From: Cryphonectria parasitica EP155
Lineage: Eukaryota > Ascomycota > Sordariomycetes > Diaporthales > Cryphonectriaceae
DNA: 64,000 nt
Direction of reading: 5' to 3'
NCBI RefSeq assembly: GCF_011745365.1
Contig: NW_024468911.1
Coordinates: 3,094,759 to 3,158,758 of the forward strand
Shown: positions 42,452 through 55,037 of the stretch, piece by piece
Layout: every line of letters starts with the position of its first letter
Numbering within the stretch: position 1 is the stretch's first letter
Program-made: the position numbers and the translations under genes
The notes under the pieces: model-generated
The model's input: only the letters and a program-made list of their open reading frames with translations
The model's database searches: none
What the model was told of the DNA's origin: nothing

Positions 42452-45281
42452 TGTGGCCGTCTGATTAGTTTGTTGGCAAAAAGAGTGTGTCCAATGTCAA
42501 GTCCATGGTCCGCCAGCCGATCAAACATGTCAAACTCCCAGAAATAGAACAAATCCAGGGCACATAAGAAGAAATAGAGTCAGTCTATTCATCTGGGTTT
42601 TCTGTGCTCTCCTCACGTCTGATAAGCGTTCGAAAGTTCACCAATCTGGAGGTTTTTAGTTGGGAATTTTTGAGATGACGCCACGCCTGTCTCAACAACT
42701 TTTATTTGGTGTTTTTTTTATTGTTTTTTTTATAATACCTCGGGAGTGAGTCGAGGGTGATATCATCGCGCAGACAAATTATTGGGTGGAGCTCTCGGCC
42801 GGCACGGGAAATGCAGGTACTCGCCGCCACGGCTTCCGTCCCATCCCAGCCCAGTTAAGAATAAAGTAGTTTCTGCGCAATGCTCGGGTGTCGTCGTATG
42901 TCGGGATTAGTTTATCGTCTGTTCTCCCTTGTTTTTCCCTTCTTTAATCCCTTCCCTTTCTCAACCCCCCGAAACCAAATGAATTTTAACAAATCATTGC
43001 AAAAATCTCTGTTCTTTGACACACTGCTAGTACTGGGATTGCCTTTGAAGGCCTTGCATCGCCTCGACAAGCAATACATCATCACTGCATGAGGAGCATC
43101 AGCCCTATGGCGCGACGCTACCGTTGAAACCTGCTTCCCATCCTCAAGGTTTCTAGCCCTCTTCGAGAATCACACGCCAACCTACAGAATGCCGCTGCAG
43201 AGGGATTGCCACGTACGTACATAGGCTAGACGAACGGACATGGTCTTGTGGAGAGAGAAGGAAAGAAAGATTTGGAACATGTTGTGTCAGTATTCAATTG
43301 GCTTATGGTTTTCCAACAAGGGCTTCAAATAAGCAAGGAGGGAAGGCGGATATTAATTTGTTCCTTTCCTTTCTTTTCTATTTTTGGCCCCTTCTGCTGT
43401 TGCGGAAAAGGAAAAAGGAAAAAGGAAAAAGGAAAGAAGAAAACAAAAGAAGGTGGAGAACCATTTAAAGAGCAATTGTGGATGGTAACAAGGCTTCGTT
43501 ACGAGCCTCATCGGATCCACATGAGGGCCTTGCCGATAAGTATTCCAGTAAATAATATTGTATCTCAATCCCTTAACTCGGTCAAAAGCATGCAAGGGTA
43601 CCACCGGGGGGGGGGCGCCCAGATGAAGAAACGATCAAGATGAAGAGGGAGGGCCAGATTTTGGTGCCGCTGCTCGTGTATCGTATAGACCACCTGGCAG
43701 CCTAACTAACCAGGGCTGGCAATTTCCACCAGCAGGCCCGGACCAACCACCTACCACCAAGACAACAACGCCCAGCTGCCGCGTCGCCTGAAGGAGATGT
43801 GAATTTCCAGCCAATTGAGCTCGTGGAAGGGGAGGATTTTTTGGCACCTCAAACCTCGTACATGCATGTCCTAGCAGTAGTATGTGTGTGTGGTACTACC
43901 AACCAACCCACCCCTGCAGCGTTCTGATTTCTCCACCCATTGGTGAGGCAGGACGGCCAAAACCACAAACCCCCCTTTTATTTTCTGCCAAATATGCAGC
44001 ACAAGAACCTACAGTGCAGCGGGGCGGGCAGCTCATCATGCAACCGGCAGTGAGCAGGGTAAAATATGAGTGCCTTTTGGATCTGCTCCAATCTGGCCTG
44101 ATCAGGCTTGGCGTGTTCACTCGAGTTGAGCCAGGGGGGCACGGTCCTCTGTATGGACCCTAGGCGGTACCCTGTGGGTCACTGGGGAATTGGGACGACC
44201 GGGGGCCTCACTGGCTCAGGGACCAAGCTCGTAGCAAGCGAAGTGACCATGTCGTCCTACCCGTGCTTGCCAAATTTCCCCCTTTGCAAACCCTCTCTGC
44301 ACACCCATCTTCACATTACACACTTCATCTCCACGTCTTCTTCCTTCCCGTGCAAAATTTCCCACGACCAGACCTTACCTGTCTGTTCATCTTCGTTGTT
44401 ATCACCAGTTACACCTTTTTCTTTCTCTTCCTTCCTTCTTGTTCCTCCCTTTTCGTCACCTTCTACAGACTCCTCAATCCGACAAGACAAAGACGTCTCA
44501 CCTGTCTATCTCCTTAACGCGCGTTGGCCCGAGCTGCGTGTGTCTTCTTCCTGGTACGTCCCCCCAAGGCTGTGATTTCCCAAGTTCGCGGGCAGAAAAA
44601 AACCCTCCTCTGTCGCTACTCCTTCATCTCCAAACCAGACCTGTGTGTCTCATCTGGCAGCTGTCTCTGGGCGATTGATACCTCCTAAGCTCTGCTAGTG
44701 ACGACAGTTTGGCGTTTCGCCCATGAGTCTGGTCTAGGATTTAGGAGGCTTGACTTTTTGGTACCTGGAGCTTTAGTGCGCTGCTACTATTGCTACTGCC
44801 GAGCCTCTCCCCTGAATGACGACCCTCTTGCTAACATATTTTTTTGGTCGCTGCCTTTTTCTAGTCACTCGTTCTATCCTCATTTTCCGAAACATAAATC
44901 GGTTGCACATACACAATGGGTAAGGACTTCCTCTCCTGCTTTTGATGGTCAAATGGAGGGAGCGATGCAAGAAACAAGCCCGCTGGCCATGACCGCGCGT
45001 GGACCCAATCGAACGGTTTTCTACATCCCAACCAACCCGACCCAATCCACCCACCTCTCGATTCAACGATCTGTCTCTCCAGCTGCCTATCACCGACTGG
45101 GTCTAGTCCTTCTTGACAGCATCTCCCATGATCGTCCTCGGGGCATCGCTGTGCGAATTCATTATTCATCATCCGTGATCTCGCACCGAGATACTAGCCT
45201 CCATCTCGGCATCGTGGAAAGGCTAGAGCGGCTGCAGGGAGACGACCGAGTTTGTCGTAGCGACATCTGTCACAGCGCAAC
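42452..45281. other. 2.8-kb divergent intergenic region (phospholipase / septin)
   Basis: I see no gene. The region holds a GGAAAAA repeat, a 10-base G run (43606-43615) and extended CT-rich leader sequence (44270-44480). An ATGG followed by GTAAGG at 44916-44925 and a CACAG acceptor just before the septin ATG could bound a 5' UTR intron; splicing in frame from that ATG gives an early stop, so it is not coding. Confidence 0.5.
43404..43436. repeat. GGAAAAA tandem repeat
   Basis: Three perfect copies of the 7-bp unit with imperfect edges, in noncoding DNA. Confidence 0.9.
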
Positions 45282-47126
45282 ATGTCATTCGACAGGAACC
45301 ATGCGATAAAGACTCGTCCCCGCAGTGTTCAACTGGATGAGACCGTTGCCAGCGCCCCTAATTCTCCGAACCTTACCCCGCCCGCTGTAGCGACGAGGTC
45401 CAGCAGCCTCGCCTACCACATACCCAGGAACTTCGTCTACCGCAGCATGTTGGATATTGGCGCCGTACCCAGCATCGCACCTCTCATGGCCCTGGACCTG
45501 AACGAACTCCGCCGCGAAATCATGCCGCCACGCTCCGAGTGTCAGGTTCCTCGGCTCTGCATTGCTCCCTGAAACCGACCGAACATCTTCATTGTCAATG
45601 CCTCAGGAAAAGAAAGAAAGAAGAAACACATGACTAACCTGATCGTTGTCTTCTAGCTTCTAACGGCGCCCCTGTCTCCACCCCTCCAGAGCCTCCTACT
45701 GGCAAGCCCTCCTCTCCTGTGGACCAAGTTGCCTCTGAGCCAGAGCAGCGTTCTAACCTCCCCGCTACAGCCACATCTGGCGGCGTGATTGAGAACAAGA
45801 ACATTGTTCGCAGGAAGCTGACTGGATACGTTGGCTTTGCCAACCTGCCAAACCAATGGCACCGCAAGAGTGTCCGCAAGGGTTTCAACTTCAACGTGAT
45901 GGTTGTTGGTACGTTTTTCAGGAAGCCTCATCCATCTGCAAGTTTTCATATCTAATGCTCGTCTCAGGCGAGTCGGGTCTTGGAAAGTCTACCCTCGTGA
46001 ACACGCTTTTCAACACCTCCCTCTACCCACCTAAGGAGCGGAAGGGACCCAGCCTCGATATCCTTCCCAAGACTGTGACCATCCAGTCTATCAGCGCTGA
46101 TATTGAGGAGGCTGGTGTCCGTCTCCGACTGACGGTCGTTGACACGCCTGGCTTCGGTGACTTTGTCAACAATGACGAGTCCTGGCGGCCTATCACGGAC
46201 AACATCGAGCAGCGATTCGATGCTTACCTGGACGCCGAGAACAAGGTCAACCGCATGAACATCGTGGACAACCGCATCCACGCTTGTGTTTTCTTCATCC
46301 AACCCACGGGCCACTCTTTGAAGCCTCTGGATATCGAGGTCATGAAGCGCCTCCACACCAAGGTCAACCTGATTCCCGTCATCGCCAAGTCTGACACCCT
46401 GACAGATGAGGAGGTGACCGCCTTCAAGGCCAGAGTAAGTGTTGTCGAGTCATGCCAGAACTTTCCCATCAGCCGCTAACCAGTCACTAGATCCTGGCAG
46501 ATATCAAGCACCACAACGTCCAGATCTTCGAGGGTCCCCGCTACGAGCTCGATGACGAGGAGACCATCGCCGAGAACAACGAGATAATGTCCAAGGTTCC
46601 CTTCGCCGTGGTTGGTGCGACCAACGAGATCACCAATGCCGACGGGCGCAAGGTCCGAGGCCGTCAGTACCCTTGGGGCGTCATTGAGGTCGACAACGAG
46701 GAGCACTGTGACTTCGTCAAGCTCCGCCAGATGTTGATCCGGACCCACATGGAGGAGCTCAAGGAGCATACCAACAACCTCCTCTACGAGAACTACCGCA
46801 CGGACAAGCTCATCCAGATGGGAGTCTCTCAAGACCCCAGCGTCTTCAAGGAGGTCAACCCCGCCGTCAAGCAGGAAGAGGAGCGTGCCCTCCACGAGCA
46901 GAAGCTCGCCAAGATGGAGGCAGAGATGAAGATGGTCTTCCAACAGAAGGTGGCTGAGAAGGAGTCCAAGCTCAAGCAGAGCGAGGAAGAGCTGTACGCG
47001 CGGCATCGCGAGATGAAGGAACAGCTCGACCGCCAGCGGCAGGAACTCGAAGACAAGAAGTCGAGAGTCGAGAGCGGGCGGCCCATCGAGAAGGAAGGCA
47101 AGAGGAAGGGATTCTCCCTCCGATAA
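45282..47126 (+). CDS. CDC3: septin, Cdc3/AspB type
   Basis: Four exons, 45282-45540, 45657-45908, 45968-46434 and 46491-47126, giving 537 aa. The first donor (GTCAGG) is weak, but the acceptor has a good TGACTAACC branch and only this donor keeps phase. The others are GTACGT and GTAAGT. After a variable Ser/Pro-rich N terminus and the polybasic, phosphoinositide-binding stretch before residue 170, the GTPase domain shows the P-loop GESGLGKST (171-179, split by an intron), the switch DTPGFGD and AKSD. The septin unique element follows ([16 protein letters not shown], then [11 protein letters not shown]). The last 80 residues are a strong Glu/Lys/Gln coiled coil. Family details match AspB of Aspergillus and yeast Cdc3. 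It polymerises into rings at septa, hyphal tips and branches. Confidence 0.94.
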
Positions 47127-48052
47127 ACAGCCTCTCTCCTACCTTTCCCTCGAAGATCATGCCCGCGCACGCCTCATGCCCTCGCCAAACCAACCCCGCC
47201 GATTTCCAAGTCTTGTCTTTCCGTTTTTTCTTCTTTTTCTCCAGTTTAATCTCAACCTACTTAATCGTCGAAAAGTCACACATGGCTCGACCAACCGGAC
47301 CAGCCTGCGGGTGGAACCTGGCAACCAGGCGCGTCATACGAAACGGCAATGTCGAAATGTATCGACAATCGCTTTGCTGCCGCGACTTAGTTGTCACTGG
47401 CAGCTCAGATCAGGATCCTTGAACCACTTTTTGCGATATACGATTTGGTTTGGAGCTTTTCCGAGCAAAGGTCCCCTGCATCCTTCAAAGACGGTCTAGA
47501 ACACCTTTCCCTCACATTCGATCCGGAGTCGACTCGGCATTCGCGGTTTTCCTGGCGCACGCGTACGGACAGCGCTGGCCTTTATTTGCTTCTTTTCATT
47601 ACTTGTTCAGAGATATCTGTCGAGCCGACACTTGAGAATACGACTTCTTATAATTCACGACGGACTTTAGCATCCCTCCTCGCCGGAAGGACCTAATTCA
47701 TTTTCAATGGCACCCCACGACCAACCATTCGGGGGAACTCTTTTCTCATATCCCTGGGGGGCGTTGAATGAATCCCCAGAGGACTCTATAGGGGCGCGTA
47801 TTTGGATGCGTGCTGTGTGGTGGAGGGGAGGTGAGCATTGGTTTGCGGCACCTAGTGACTGGGGAATAAGACAGGAGGATGTGTGACCCGGTGGTCGGAT
47901 GGGTAGCCCACGAGCATGGCAGGTGTGGATGCGTCCGGATTCTCGAAGTCGGTATCTCGTTGGAGGAGCTGGGATCGCATTGGAAGGCTCTCTACTTACA
48001 TACCCCTGCCTCTCAAGCATGTTTTTTCTCTTTCCCGGCCCGTTCAGTGTCG

Positions 48053-48087
<35 letters not shown>

Positions 48088-48851
48088 AGTATTTTCCTTG
48101 TTGTCACCCTGCAGCTCTTCTTTTAGTCTAGTGGTTCAGAGTCAGAAAACGATGGACATCCATCACAAACCTGTTTGTGCTCATGATGCCTGGTGCAGTT
48201 CGGTGCCGTGCCATTGGTAGGAGAGAAGGATCCATCCATCCTTCCACATGATAAGGTTAAAAAGAAAGGCGGATCAGGCCGTCAGCCGTGGCGGCGGGCC
48301 GTTGATCGTGCCGTTGACCTCTAAAACGGCGTCTTAGCTGATGGCAACCCTGAGGCTGATGTCGCTCAATGGGTAAGCTGATTTAAGACACACCCTAACT
48401 GAGCAGCAGCGGTAGTAGCGACTCTTATTGCTCGCGTATTCACGTGCCATCCATTGAGAAAGCATTTCGTCGTTCCAGAAATTGGTTGCAAAGGGCGAAC
48501 AGAAAAGGAAGGTATTGTCAAGTGGTGGTGTTACATTTGCGCTTTTGCTGGATTCTCCCCCCCCCCCCCCGGGCCCATCACATCCCTCCATCATCTATGT
48601 CTAAGGATCCATCTTGCGAATGCGCCCCCGCCCCCCGTCCCTCCCCCTTCACAGGAGACTGGGCGAGTATATACAGGGTATACCAAGCTCAAGATTTTTT
48701 TAATCGTACTCAGAGTGGGCGGCATCCGTACCGACGACACAAATTGAAATCTTCGTATGGATGTCTGTTTGTACGCTGCGCTCGGTCTCCCCCTGAAATT
48801 TCTTTCTGATTTGTAATTATTTTTCCTTTTTCTGAGCCCCAATCTCGGTCA
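47127..48851. other. convergent intergenic region of 1.7 kb
   Basis: This separates the septin gene (+) and the uS4m gene (-). It contains the ACT microsatellite and a 14-base C run (48557-48570). Short frames are low-complexity, and I see no gene. Confidence 0.55.
48053..48087. repeat. (ACT)n microsatellite, nearly 12 units
   Basis: An uninterrupted trinucleotide repeat in the noncoding region between septin and uS4m, likely polymorphic between strains. Confidence 0.97.
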
Positions 48852-50560
48852 CTATCTTCTCCTTAGATACCAGTTGAAAGCCAGCTGCATCACATTCGGC
48901 GGGAACGGGCTTGGCACCTCGGCGTAGCCCTGCCTCGCGACCGGATGCCTCAGGTACACGGCCGCACATATGTTCTGGTTCACCTCGAGATATCGTGGGA
49001 TAAAGGCAAAGGGGCTCATGAACCGCCTTGGCTGCCACGGTGTGAGGTATGGCTTGCTCTCGTCCAATGGGTTCTCCTCGTACTCCCGCACCATCTCCGC
49101 CAGCCGGCTCGCCTCCTCGTCCGACATCTCGTAGCGCACTGAATCCGCCGGTGCCGGCGGTGGTGGCGCCGGGTTTGCTGCATCTGCGGCGGCAACTGCC
49201 TGTGCAGTCGCCTCGGCGGAGAAGGCGCCAGATTGTTTGGCCCGAGTGGCGGCATTGGGATCATTGATGACGAGTTCTTTGAGCATCGAGTTGATGGTGC
49301 CGACGATGTCGTTGGTGACGGCGTTTTGGCCGTCCTTGCGGCCAATTTGCGATGAGATATTGCGAGCCTCCTTGACAAAGGATCGAATCTGCTGCTTTTT
49401 CTTGACCGAGAGGTCGCCCTTCTCCGCCTGGAGGAAACCCTTGGCCATTTTGGAGAGGACCTTTAGTTGCTTGGCCACTTGCTCCTTGTCGGTCTCTGGT
49501 GCTGCCTTGGCCGCGTCTGCTTCTGCTGAGTCCTCAGCGGCGGCTTCTTCCGAGCCTTCTGCTGCATCCTCGGGCTCTTCTGCCTCTTCATCCGTGCCTG
49601 GTGGCTTGCCCTCCTTTGTCTCTACATGTGTATGCTTCTTCCTGCCAGTTGCGTACATGACCATGTCTGGGTCGACCTGGAACATGTCGCCGGGGTTCAG
49701 GAGATAACTCGGATGTGTCATCTGTGCAGACACCGCGAGTTAGCAGTTTGCTCGACCTTTCTTTTCTCATACTCGCAAGTCGAGAAGCACTAGGGGGGGA
49801 CCACCTACCACCTGCCCGTTGACCTTGACAGCACCGTGAATCACAAATTGCCTCGCCTGACGACTGCTGCTCGCAAACAGGGCCCTGAAAATGGCGACAT
49901 CAATCCTCCTCTCGAGTGGCGCAAATGTCATGTTCATATAAGGCGTCTGTCCGGAGAACTGCTGTGTGTTCATCGCGTTCTTATTGGCTCTGCGGTCCCC
50001 GCCGACCGTGACCTCCGTCATATCGGCGTGGACCGGTAGCGGGAGGCCCTTGACATTGTGCTTGCGCTTCTGGCCCCTCTCGTGCCAGGGCGTCTCGTCC
50101 TCTGCCCGGGGTATGTCACGGCCCGAGCCCCGACCTGTGGCCTGCTCGGAACCGTCGTTCAGAGCCATATAGACAGGATCCATGTTGACGACAGATTGCA
50201 GGCGGCGGCTGAACATACGGTTCCACTTGGACTCTCGAATGTGCTCGCCGTGGTAGGCGCGGGTCAGGGCCTTCGCGGTCCATTTCTGCTGGAAGAAGGT
50301 CCGGCGGATGAAGTTGGGAATGGTCCGCTCGACTTTGGAGAGGTTGTAGAGATTGTATTTGTTCCAGGTCGCTCGAACTCTCTATAATTGGGCACGGAAA
50401 GGAAAAGAGGGAGGCGTCAATTGAGGATGTCACCCAAAAAACAAAAAAAAAAACGGTTGAGATTTGGTCGCAAGCAATCGGATGATGAGAACAGGAATTT
50501 TGTGGCATTGCTTACCCCCTTCTTAAGGTGATGATAATTGAACGTCCTCCTTAACCTCAT
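48852..50560 (-). CDS. NAM9: mitochondrial small-subunit ribosomal protein uS4m (Nam9)
   Basis: Three exons on the minus strand, 50560-50516, 50381-49809 and 49721-48852, all phase 0, giving 495 aa. Exon 1 encodes only [15 protein letters not shown]. Exon 2 opens [15 protein letters not shown], typical of fungal uS4m. The S4 RNA-binding domain (about 170-235) contains [32 protein letters not shown] and, across the second intron, [13 protein letters not shown] fungal-specific acidic insert rich in Glu and Ala (about 248-290) precedes a C-terminal region ending [16 protein letters not shown]. Yeast Nam9 is essential for mitochondrial translation and was found as a suppressor of mitochondrial nonsense mutations. 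The donor of intron 2 could be GTGGTA or GTAGGT; the latter fits consensus better and adds one Val. Confidence 0.92.
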
Positions 50561-51316
50561 TTTGAGTCTTGTAGAGCTGGATTGACAAGCTCCAGGTCGA
50601 GTTGAGCCTTTGGTGGTGATTTGCCGGCCAGTTACTGCGCAGGTGCAGGTGCAGTATTTAACCTTGAGCCGTCGCGATTTTGTCTCGTCGCGATTTCCAA
50701 AATTTAGAATGGAAGCACGCACGGGCCACTTACAGCCTCAGCCATGCAGCCTGGAGCTCCCTGGAAGTTTTGGGGGGGGGTCCATGTGGGGTATACAGGG
50801 TATCACTGCAATCGATACGGTTGTTTGCAGGCCAGGAAGACGGAGAAGAAAAAAAAAAGTTCCATTTCGCTAGTGATCTACAATCCCTCCTCCTCTTCTA
50901 CTTCTTTCTTCCTCTTCACCTTCTCCTCACCACGACAATTTCTTCACCTCCTTCTGCACAATTGTCAGAATAATTTCCAATGTCCAGCTATTGATAGACG
51001 TGTTGTCCATTCCTACTCAGAATTCTGCAACCCAGACAGACTAGGAGGTCTAGCTTCTGAGCTACCACTGATCACTGCGACCCTGCGATCGCATTCGGGC
51101 CCTTCCTTAGAAAACGACAGCCTGTTGACGATCTGTGAATTACCCCACCACCAGCCTGACCTTACATCTTGCTGTCCTCAGCCTCCAGCGAAGGATCTCA
51201 ACTTCCTCCAGGGAATTGGGGGCGATAGACACCTCTATTTCCCAAGAATCCTTTATTCGGAGCGGCCATATTGAATCACCCAACGCACTATCCATCAAAA
51301 CACTACCACTACCACA
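50561..51316. promoter_or_regulatory. divergent intergenic region uS4m / La
   Basis: 756 bp upstream of both genes, with CT-rich stretches before the La start and a 9-base G run (50772-50780). I see no clear core element. Confidence 0.5.
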
Positions 51317-52590
51317 ATGGCTGAGGAGACTGTCAACGTTGAGGCTGCTCAGGCACCTGTCGAGGCTGTCCCTGAACCTGTCCCTGAATCTGTTCCCGCG
51401 GAGACTGCTGCTGTTACAGAGACTGCTCCTACCACCGACGAGGCTCCCAATGAGAACGTGGAGGCTGAGAATGTCAAGAGCGAAGAGCCTAAGACTGAGG
51501 GAGCCAAGGAGGACGGCAAGGAGGCTGGCCCTACGGAGGAGACTGAGAACAAGGACACCAGCATGCTGAAAACCAAGGCCCGCGCCTACACCAATCCCCG
51601 CAAGAACAAGAAGTTCGACCCTTCCGTCCTGCCAGAATCCGACAACCCATCTGAGATCCGAGCCCAGGTATGGTCGCAGCCAGAACTGCACGCGACCCAT
51701 GCACGCACACTAACACTTGTTTCCAGGTCGAGTTTTACTTTTCCGACAACAACCTGCCCAAGGATGAGTATCTCTGGAACCTCTGTGGCGGTGCCGAGAA
51801 CAAGCCCGTCGAGGTGTCTAAGATCCACGTCTTCGGCCGCATGCGCCGCTTCCAACCCTACTCCGCCGTCGTCAAGGCTCTTCGCGACAGCAGCTCCCTG
51901 GAGGTCACCGGCGAAGAGGGCCACGAGATGGTCTCCCGCAAGCAAGCCTACGACCCCACCAAGGCCCGCAAGCTCATGCCATGCTCCGTCTACGTCAAGG
52001 GCTTCGGCGACGAACAGCCCTCCACCCAGTTCGATATCGAGGCTTTCTTTGCTAAGTTTGACACTGTCAATGCCATTCGTCTGCGCCGTACCCCTGAGAA
52101 CCTTTTCAAGGGCTCCGTCTTCGTCGAGTTCGAGACCGAGGAGCAGGCCAAGGCCTTCTTGGCTCTTGACCCTCCACCCAAGTGGAAGGGCCACGACCTG
52201 AAAATCATGTCCAAGCAAGACTACGTCGAGGAAAAGAACAAGCTCATCGAGGAGGGCAAGCTCCAGCCTACCGAGCGCCGCGCCTTCTTTGAAGGTCGTA
52301 CCGGCCGTGGTGGCGGTCGTGGTGGTAAGAACTTCCACAACCGCAACTCCGACCCTAACGACTGGAAGGCTCGCAAGGCCGATGATCGGCAGCACGGACA
52401 CAAATTTGGTCGCGGTCGTGGTGGCCGTGGCCGTGGCCGTGGTGGGCGCGATCGCCGGGATCGCGACAGCAAGCGCGAGGGCAGCAACGAGAACTCGAAG
52501 CGTGCTCGCGACGACGAACCCGCTGCCGAAGAGCCCCCTGCTAAGAAAGTCGACGCCAAGCCCGAGGCTGCTGTCGAGGCGACCGAGTGA
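51317..52590 (+). CDS. LHP1: La protein (Lhp1), RNA polymerase III transcript chaperone
   Basis: Two exons, 51317-51667 and 51727-52590 (GTATGG donor, TTCCAG acceptor, phase 0), giving 404 aa. An acidic Glu/Val/Pro-rich N terminus (1-85) precedes the La motif at about 105-185, containing QVEFYFSDNNLPKDEYLW and the VSRKQAYDP end. An RRM follows at about 195-275 (CSVYVKGFG as RNP2-like, GSVFVEFE as RNP1-like). The C terminus is an RGG/GRG-rich region (about 305-350) and a Lys-rich nuclear-signal-like tail. La binds the UUU-OH 3' end of new pol III transcripts such as pre-tRNA and protects them in the nucleus. The intron sits immediately before the La motif. Confidence 0.94.
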
Positions 52591-53232
52591 GCGTACTGCC
52601 GTGGAGAGCATGTGATTGGAAAAAGTCAAACACTGATTGATACCCGGTTTCTGGTCTGTTGGCATCGCCATTGGCATTCATCTTTCTAAACAGAACTTCT
52701 GAAGGAAGCAAACTGGGTCGGATGGGGGGACATGGCGTTATAAGGACGGTTGAAATAAAGCATTTCATGAGGGACGATATGAGCGGCTCCCTCTTTCTTG
52801 TTAGGGGCAACGCCTGCTCCTGTACAGCAGTGATCATCCACAAGCCCGAGTGACTTCAAAAAGGAATGGAGTAAAGTCTGGCGACCACCAAGTCAGGACT
52901 CTTGTCGCATGCATGTCGTGCGCAAAAGGCATTTGCGCTCTCGGGCCATAAGGCTTTCTCAGGTAATCAGAAGGCTGGAATCAACATTTTCATAAACTGT
53001 GAATTCTTGCAGGCACTTTTCGTCTGGTTGAAAGGGCCGGGCTCTCTCGTGGTCTATTGTCTGTGTGTTTGGAAGAACGCAGACTACTCGTCTAACCTCA
53101 CGAGCGATGGATAAGAGCTTCGACTATTGAGAAGAGACACTGGCTTGCGGGGCCACTATCAGGGATTCTAGTTCTCGAGCCCGCCATTCCTCCTAAGGCA
53201 CTTAGATGGCCCTTTTATTCTTCTTCTATTAT
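52591..53232. other. convergent intergenic region
   Basis: This lies between the 3' ends of the La gene (+) and the GH28 gene (-). I see no gene or element. Confidence 0.6.
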
Positions 53233-55037
53233 TCAGCACCCAGTCCCCGTCATACCATACACGCCATCCTCGGCTGTATAAGAACAAGTTCCTACCGCCC
53301 CTTCGGCAACGGTGCCGTTCTGTAGCAGGTCAAGGCTAATGTTCCTCATGGCAATGTTGTAGCAGGGGTTTCTCGCAGAACATGACACGGCGGCGGTGCG
53401 GGTGGCCGAGTTGACGTAGCCTGTGAAGTTCACAAAAGCCACGTTGGAGACCAACATGTTGGAGGTGCCGGGATATGAACCTGTCCCCCGGATGTCAGTG
53501 AGTGAATGGCCTTGAGAGAGTCGTGTCCATATGCTGGGGGGTTTTCCGGGTGGGTGGAAGCATGAACGGATTTGGACAGGCTGCTTACCATTATCGCCAG
53601 AATCTTGGGTGATGTCCATTCCGACGGAAGGGCCCTGGAGGTAAAAGTTCTCGAACAGAATGTTCGTGACGACGCCCCTGTATTTCCAAAAAGAACAGGA
53701 AATATGAATGAGCCATCTGTGAATAAAATGAAGAGGGGAAAAGAACAAACAGCTGTTTTGGTAACAAGACTCACCATCCCCCGCCTCGCGGCAGATAATC
53801 ACTCTCATAGCTACTCTGCGGCACCAGCTCGCCAACCCAGGTCTTGATGTACGCGCCCGTCTCTAGATCGTCATTGTAGGTGAGGATCTGCGCGTCCTTC
53901 ACTATGACGTTCTCTACTGATGAATCCTCCAGATACTGACCCAGACTGCCGATGGCGACGCCGTTGCCGCCATGAACGGTGATCTAGCATCAAGAACAGG
54001 TCAGTCCGGGCATGTTGACAGAGACAAGTGTGTGGGTGGGTGAATCGAGGGGGCAATGTACATTCTGAATATAGACGTTATACGAGCGAGGCTTAATGGC
54101 TATTGCGTCGTCTCCTCTGTTGTGTATCTTGAGATTAGTAATCGGATATCCTTCTAGTGATGATTCAGTGGTGATGTCTCTTTCTTCTCGCGAAACTTAC
54201 CCCTGATACACAAAATTGGTAAGCCTAATGTTGTATGCGTCCATGGTGTCGAAGCCATCTGTATTCTGCACCCAATTGGTGCCATAGGGTGCGTCCAGGG
54301 CAGTATTGTTGACGTAGATATCATCAAACCACATTTCTGTGCCGTTCATGATATTGATAGACCACAACGGGCTCTGCGTCACGGTGACTAACACACGCAA
54401 GAGACAATTTATTATTAGCACGGACAATTTGGCCCAGGAGAAGGAGAAGAAACGAAAAGAAGGGGAGGGGGAGATTGAGCCCAAATGCATAAAACCTACA
54501 GTGCTCAACCAGGACATCCGAGACGTTCCACCAGACAAACGGCATAGGCCGACCGGGCTGGGTGTCGCCCGCCTCAGCGGTATACCACGTATTTCCCGAA
54601 CCATTGATCTTGCCCGTGCCGTAGCCATTCAGGTGTATCCTCTCGCCCGAGATGACAAACCCGGCATGATGGTTCTGAAATGCGATCGGATACGAGTTGT
54701 TGCGCCAGTAGTCCAGGTCGTCCGAGAACAGCCACTCCCCCTTCCAGTCGATCGTGACGTCGGAGAGGACCGGGTTCAGGCGGGTCGCGATGTAGAAGGT
54801 TGCGTTCTCTGGGAAGACGACGGTGCCGCCGTTGTTGCAGTCCTCAAAGGCCGTGAGGATCTGGGGGACGTCGTCCTGGCCGCTGCCTAGCGGGGTGAGG
54901 GTACAGGTCTTGCCGGTGCTGGCTGGGCTGCGAGGCCTGGTCATGGGGAGGTGGGCGGTCGCGGAGGCCAGGGAGGGCAGGGTGACCAGGCCTAGGAGAG
55001 GGAGATGGAGGATGAGACTTTTCAAGTGAGTAGCCAT
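53233..55037 (-). CDS. secreted GH28 glycoside hydrolase (exo-acting pectinase type)
   Basis: Six exons on the minus strand, 55037-54500, 54387-54201, 54116-54062, 53983-53775, 53677-53589 and 53480-53233, giving 441 aa; all phases agree. A signal peptide covers about 1-26. The right-handed beta-helix motifs are NTDGFD (Asp223), GDDAIA (Asp244, Asp245), HGGNGVAIGS (264-273) and YIKTW (305-309). The three catalytic aspartates of GH28 are intact, but the usual His of GHG is Asn267 and the Arg of RIK is Tyr305. This variant pattern is seen among exo-type and rhamnogalacturonan-active members rather than classical endopolygalacturonases. Many N-glycosylation sequons occur. It should cleave galacturonan or rhamnogalacturonan outside the cell; the exact substrate is open. 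Confidence 0.9.

Noticed and set aside
44698..45309. Plus-strand frame of 203 aa before the septin gene
   Set aside because: Non-ATG start, no domain, overlaps the septin start in another frame and fits leader sequence.
45541..45572. Unspliced C-terminal end of the first septin frame
   Set aside because: Reading on to the stop would truncate the septin before its GTPase domain; splicing restores the family sequence.
51586..52677. Minus-strand frame of 363 aa
   Set aside because: Antisense shadow of the La gene; polyalanine and valine arise from the RGG-coding repeats.
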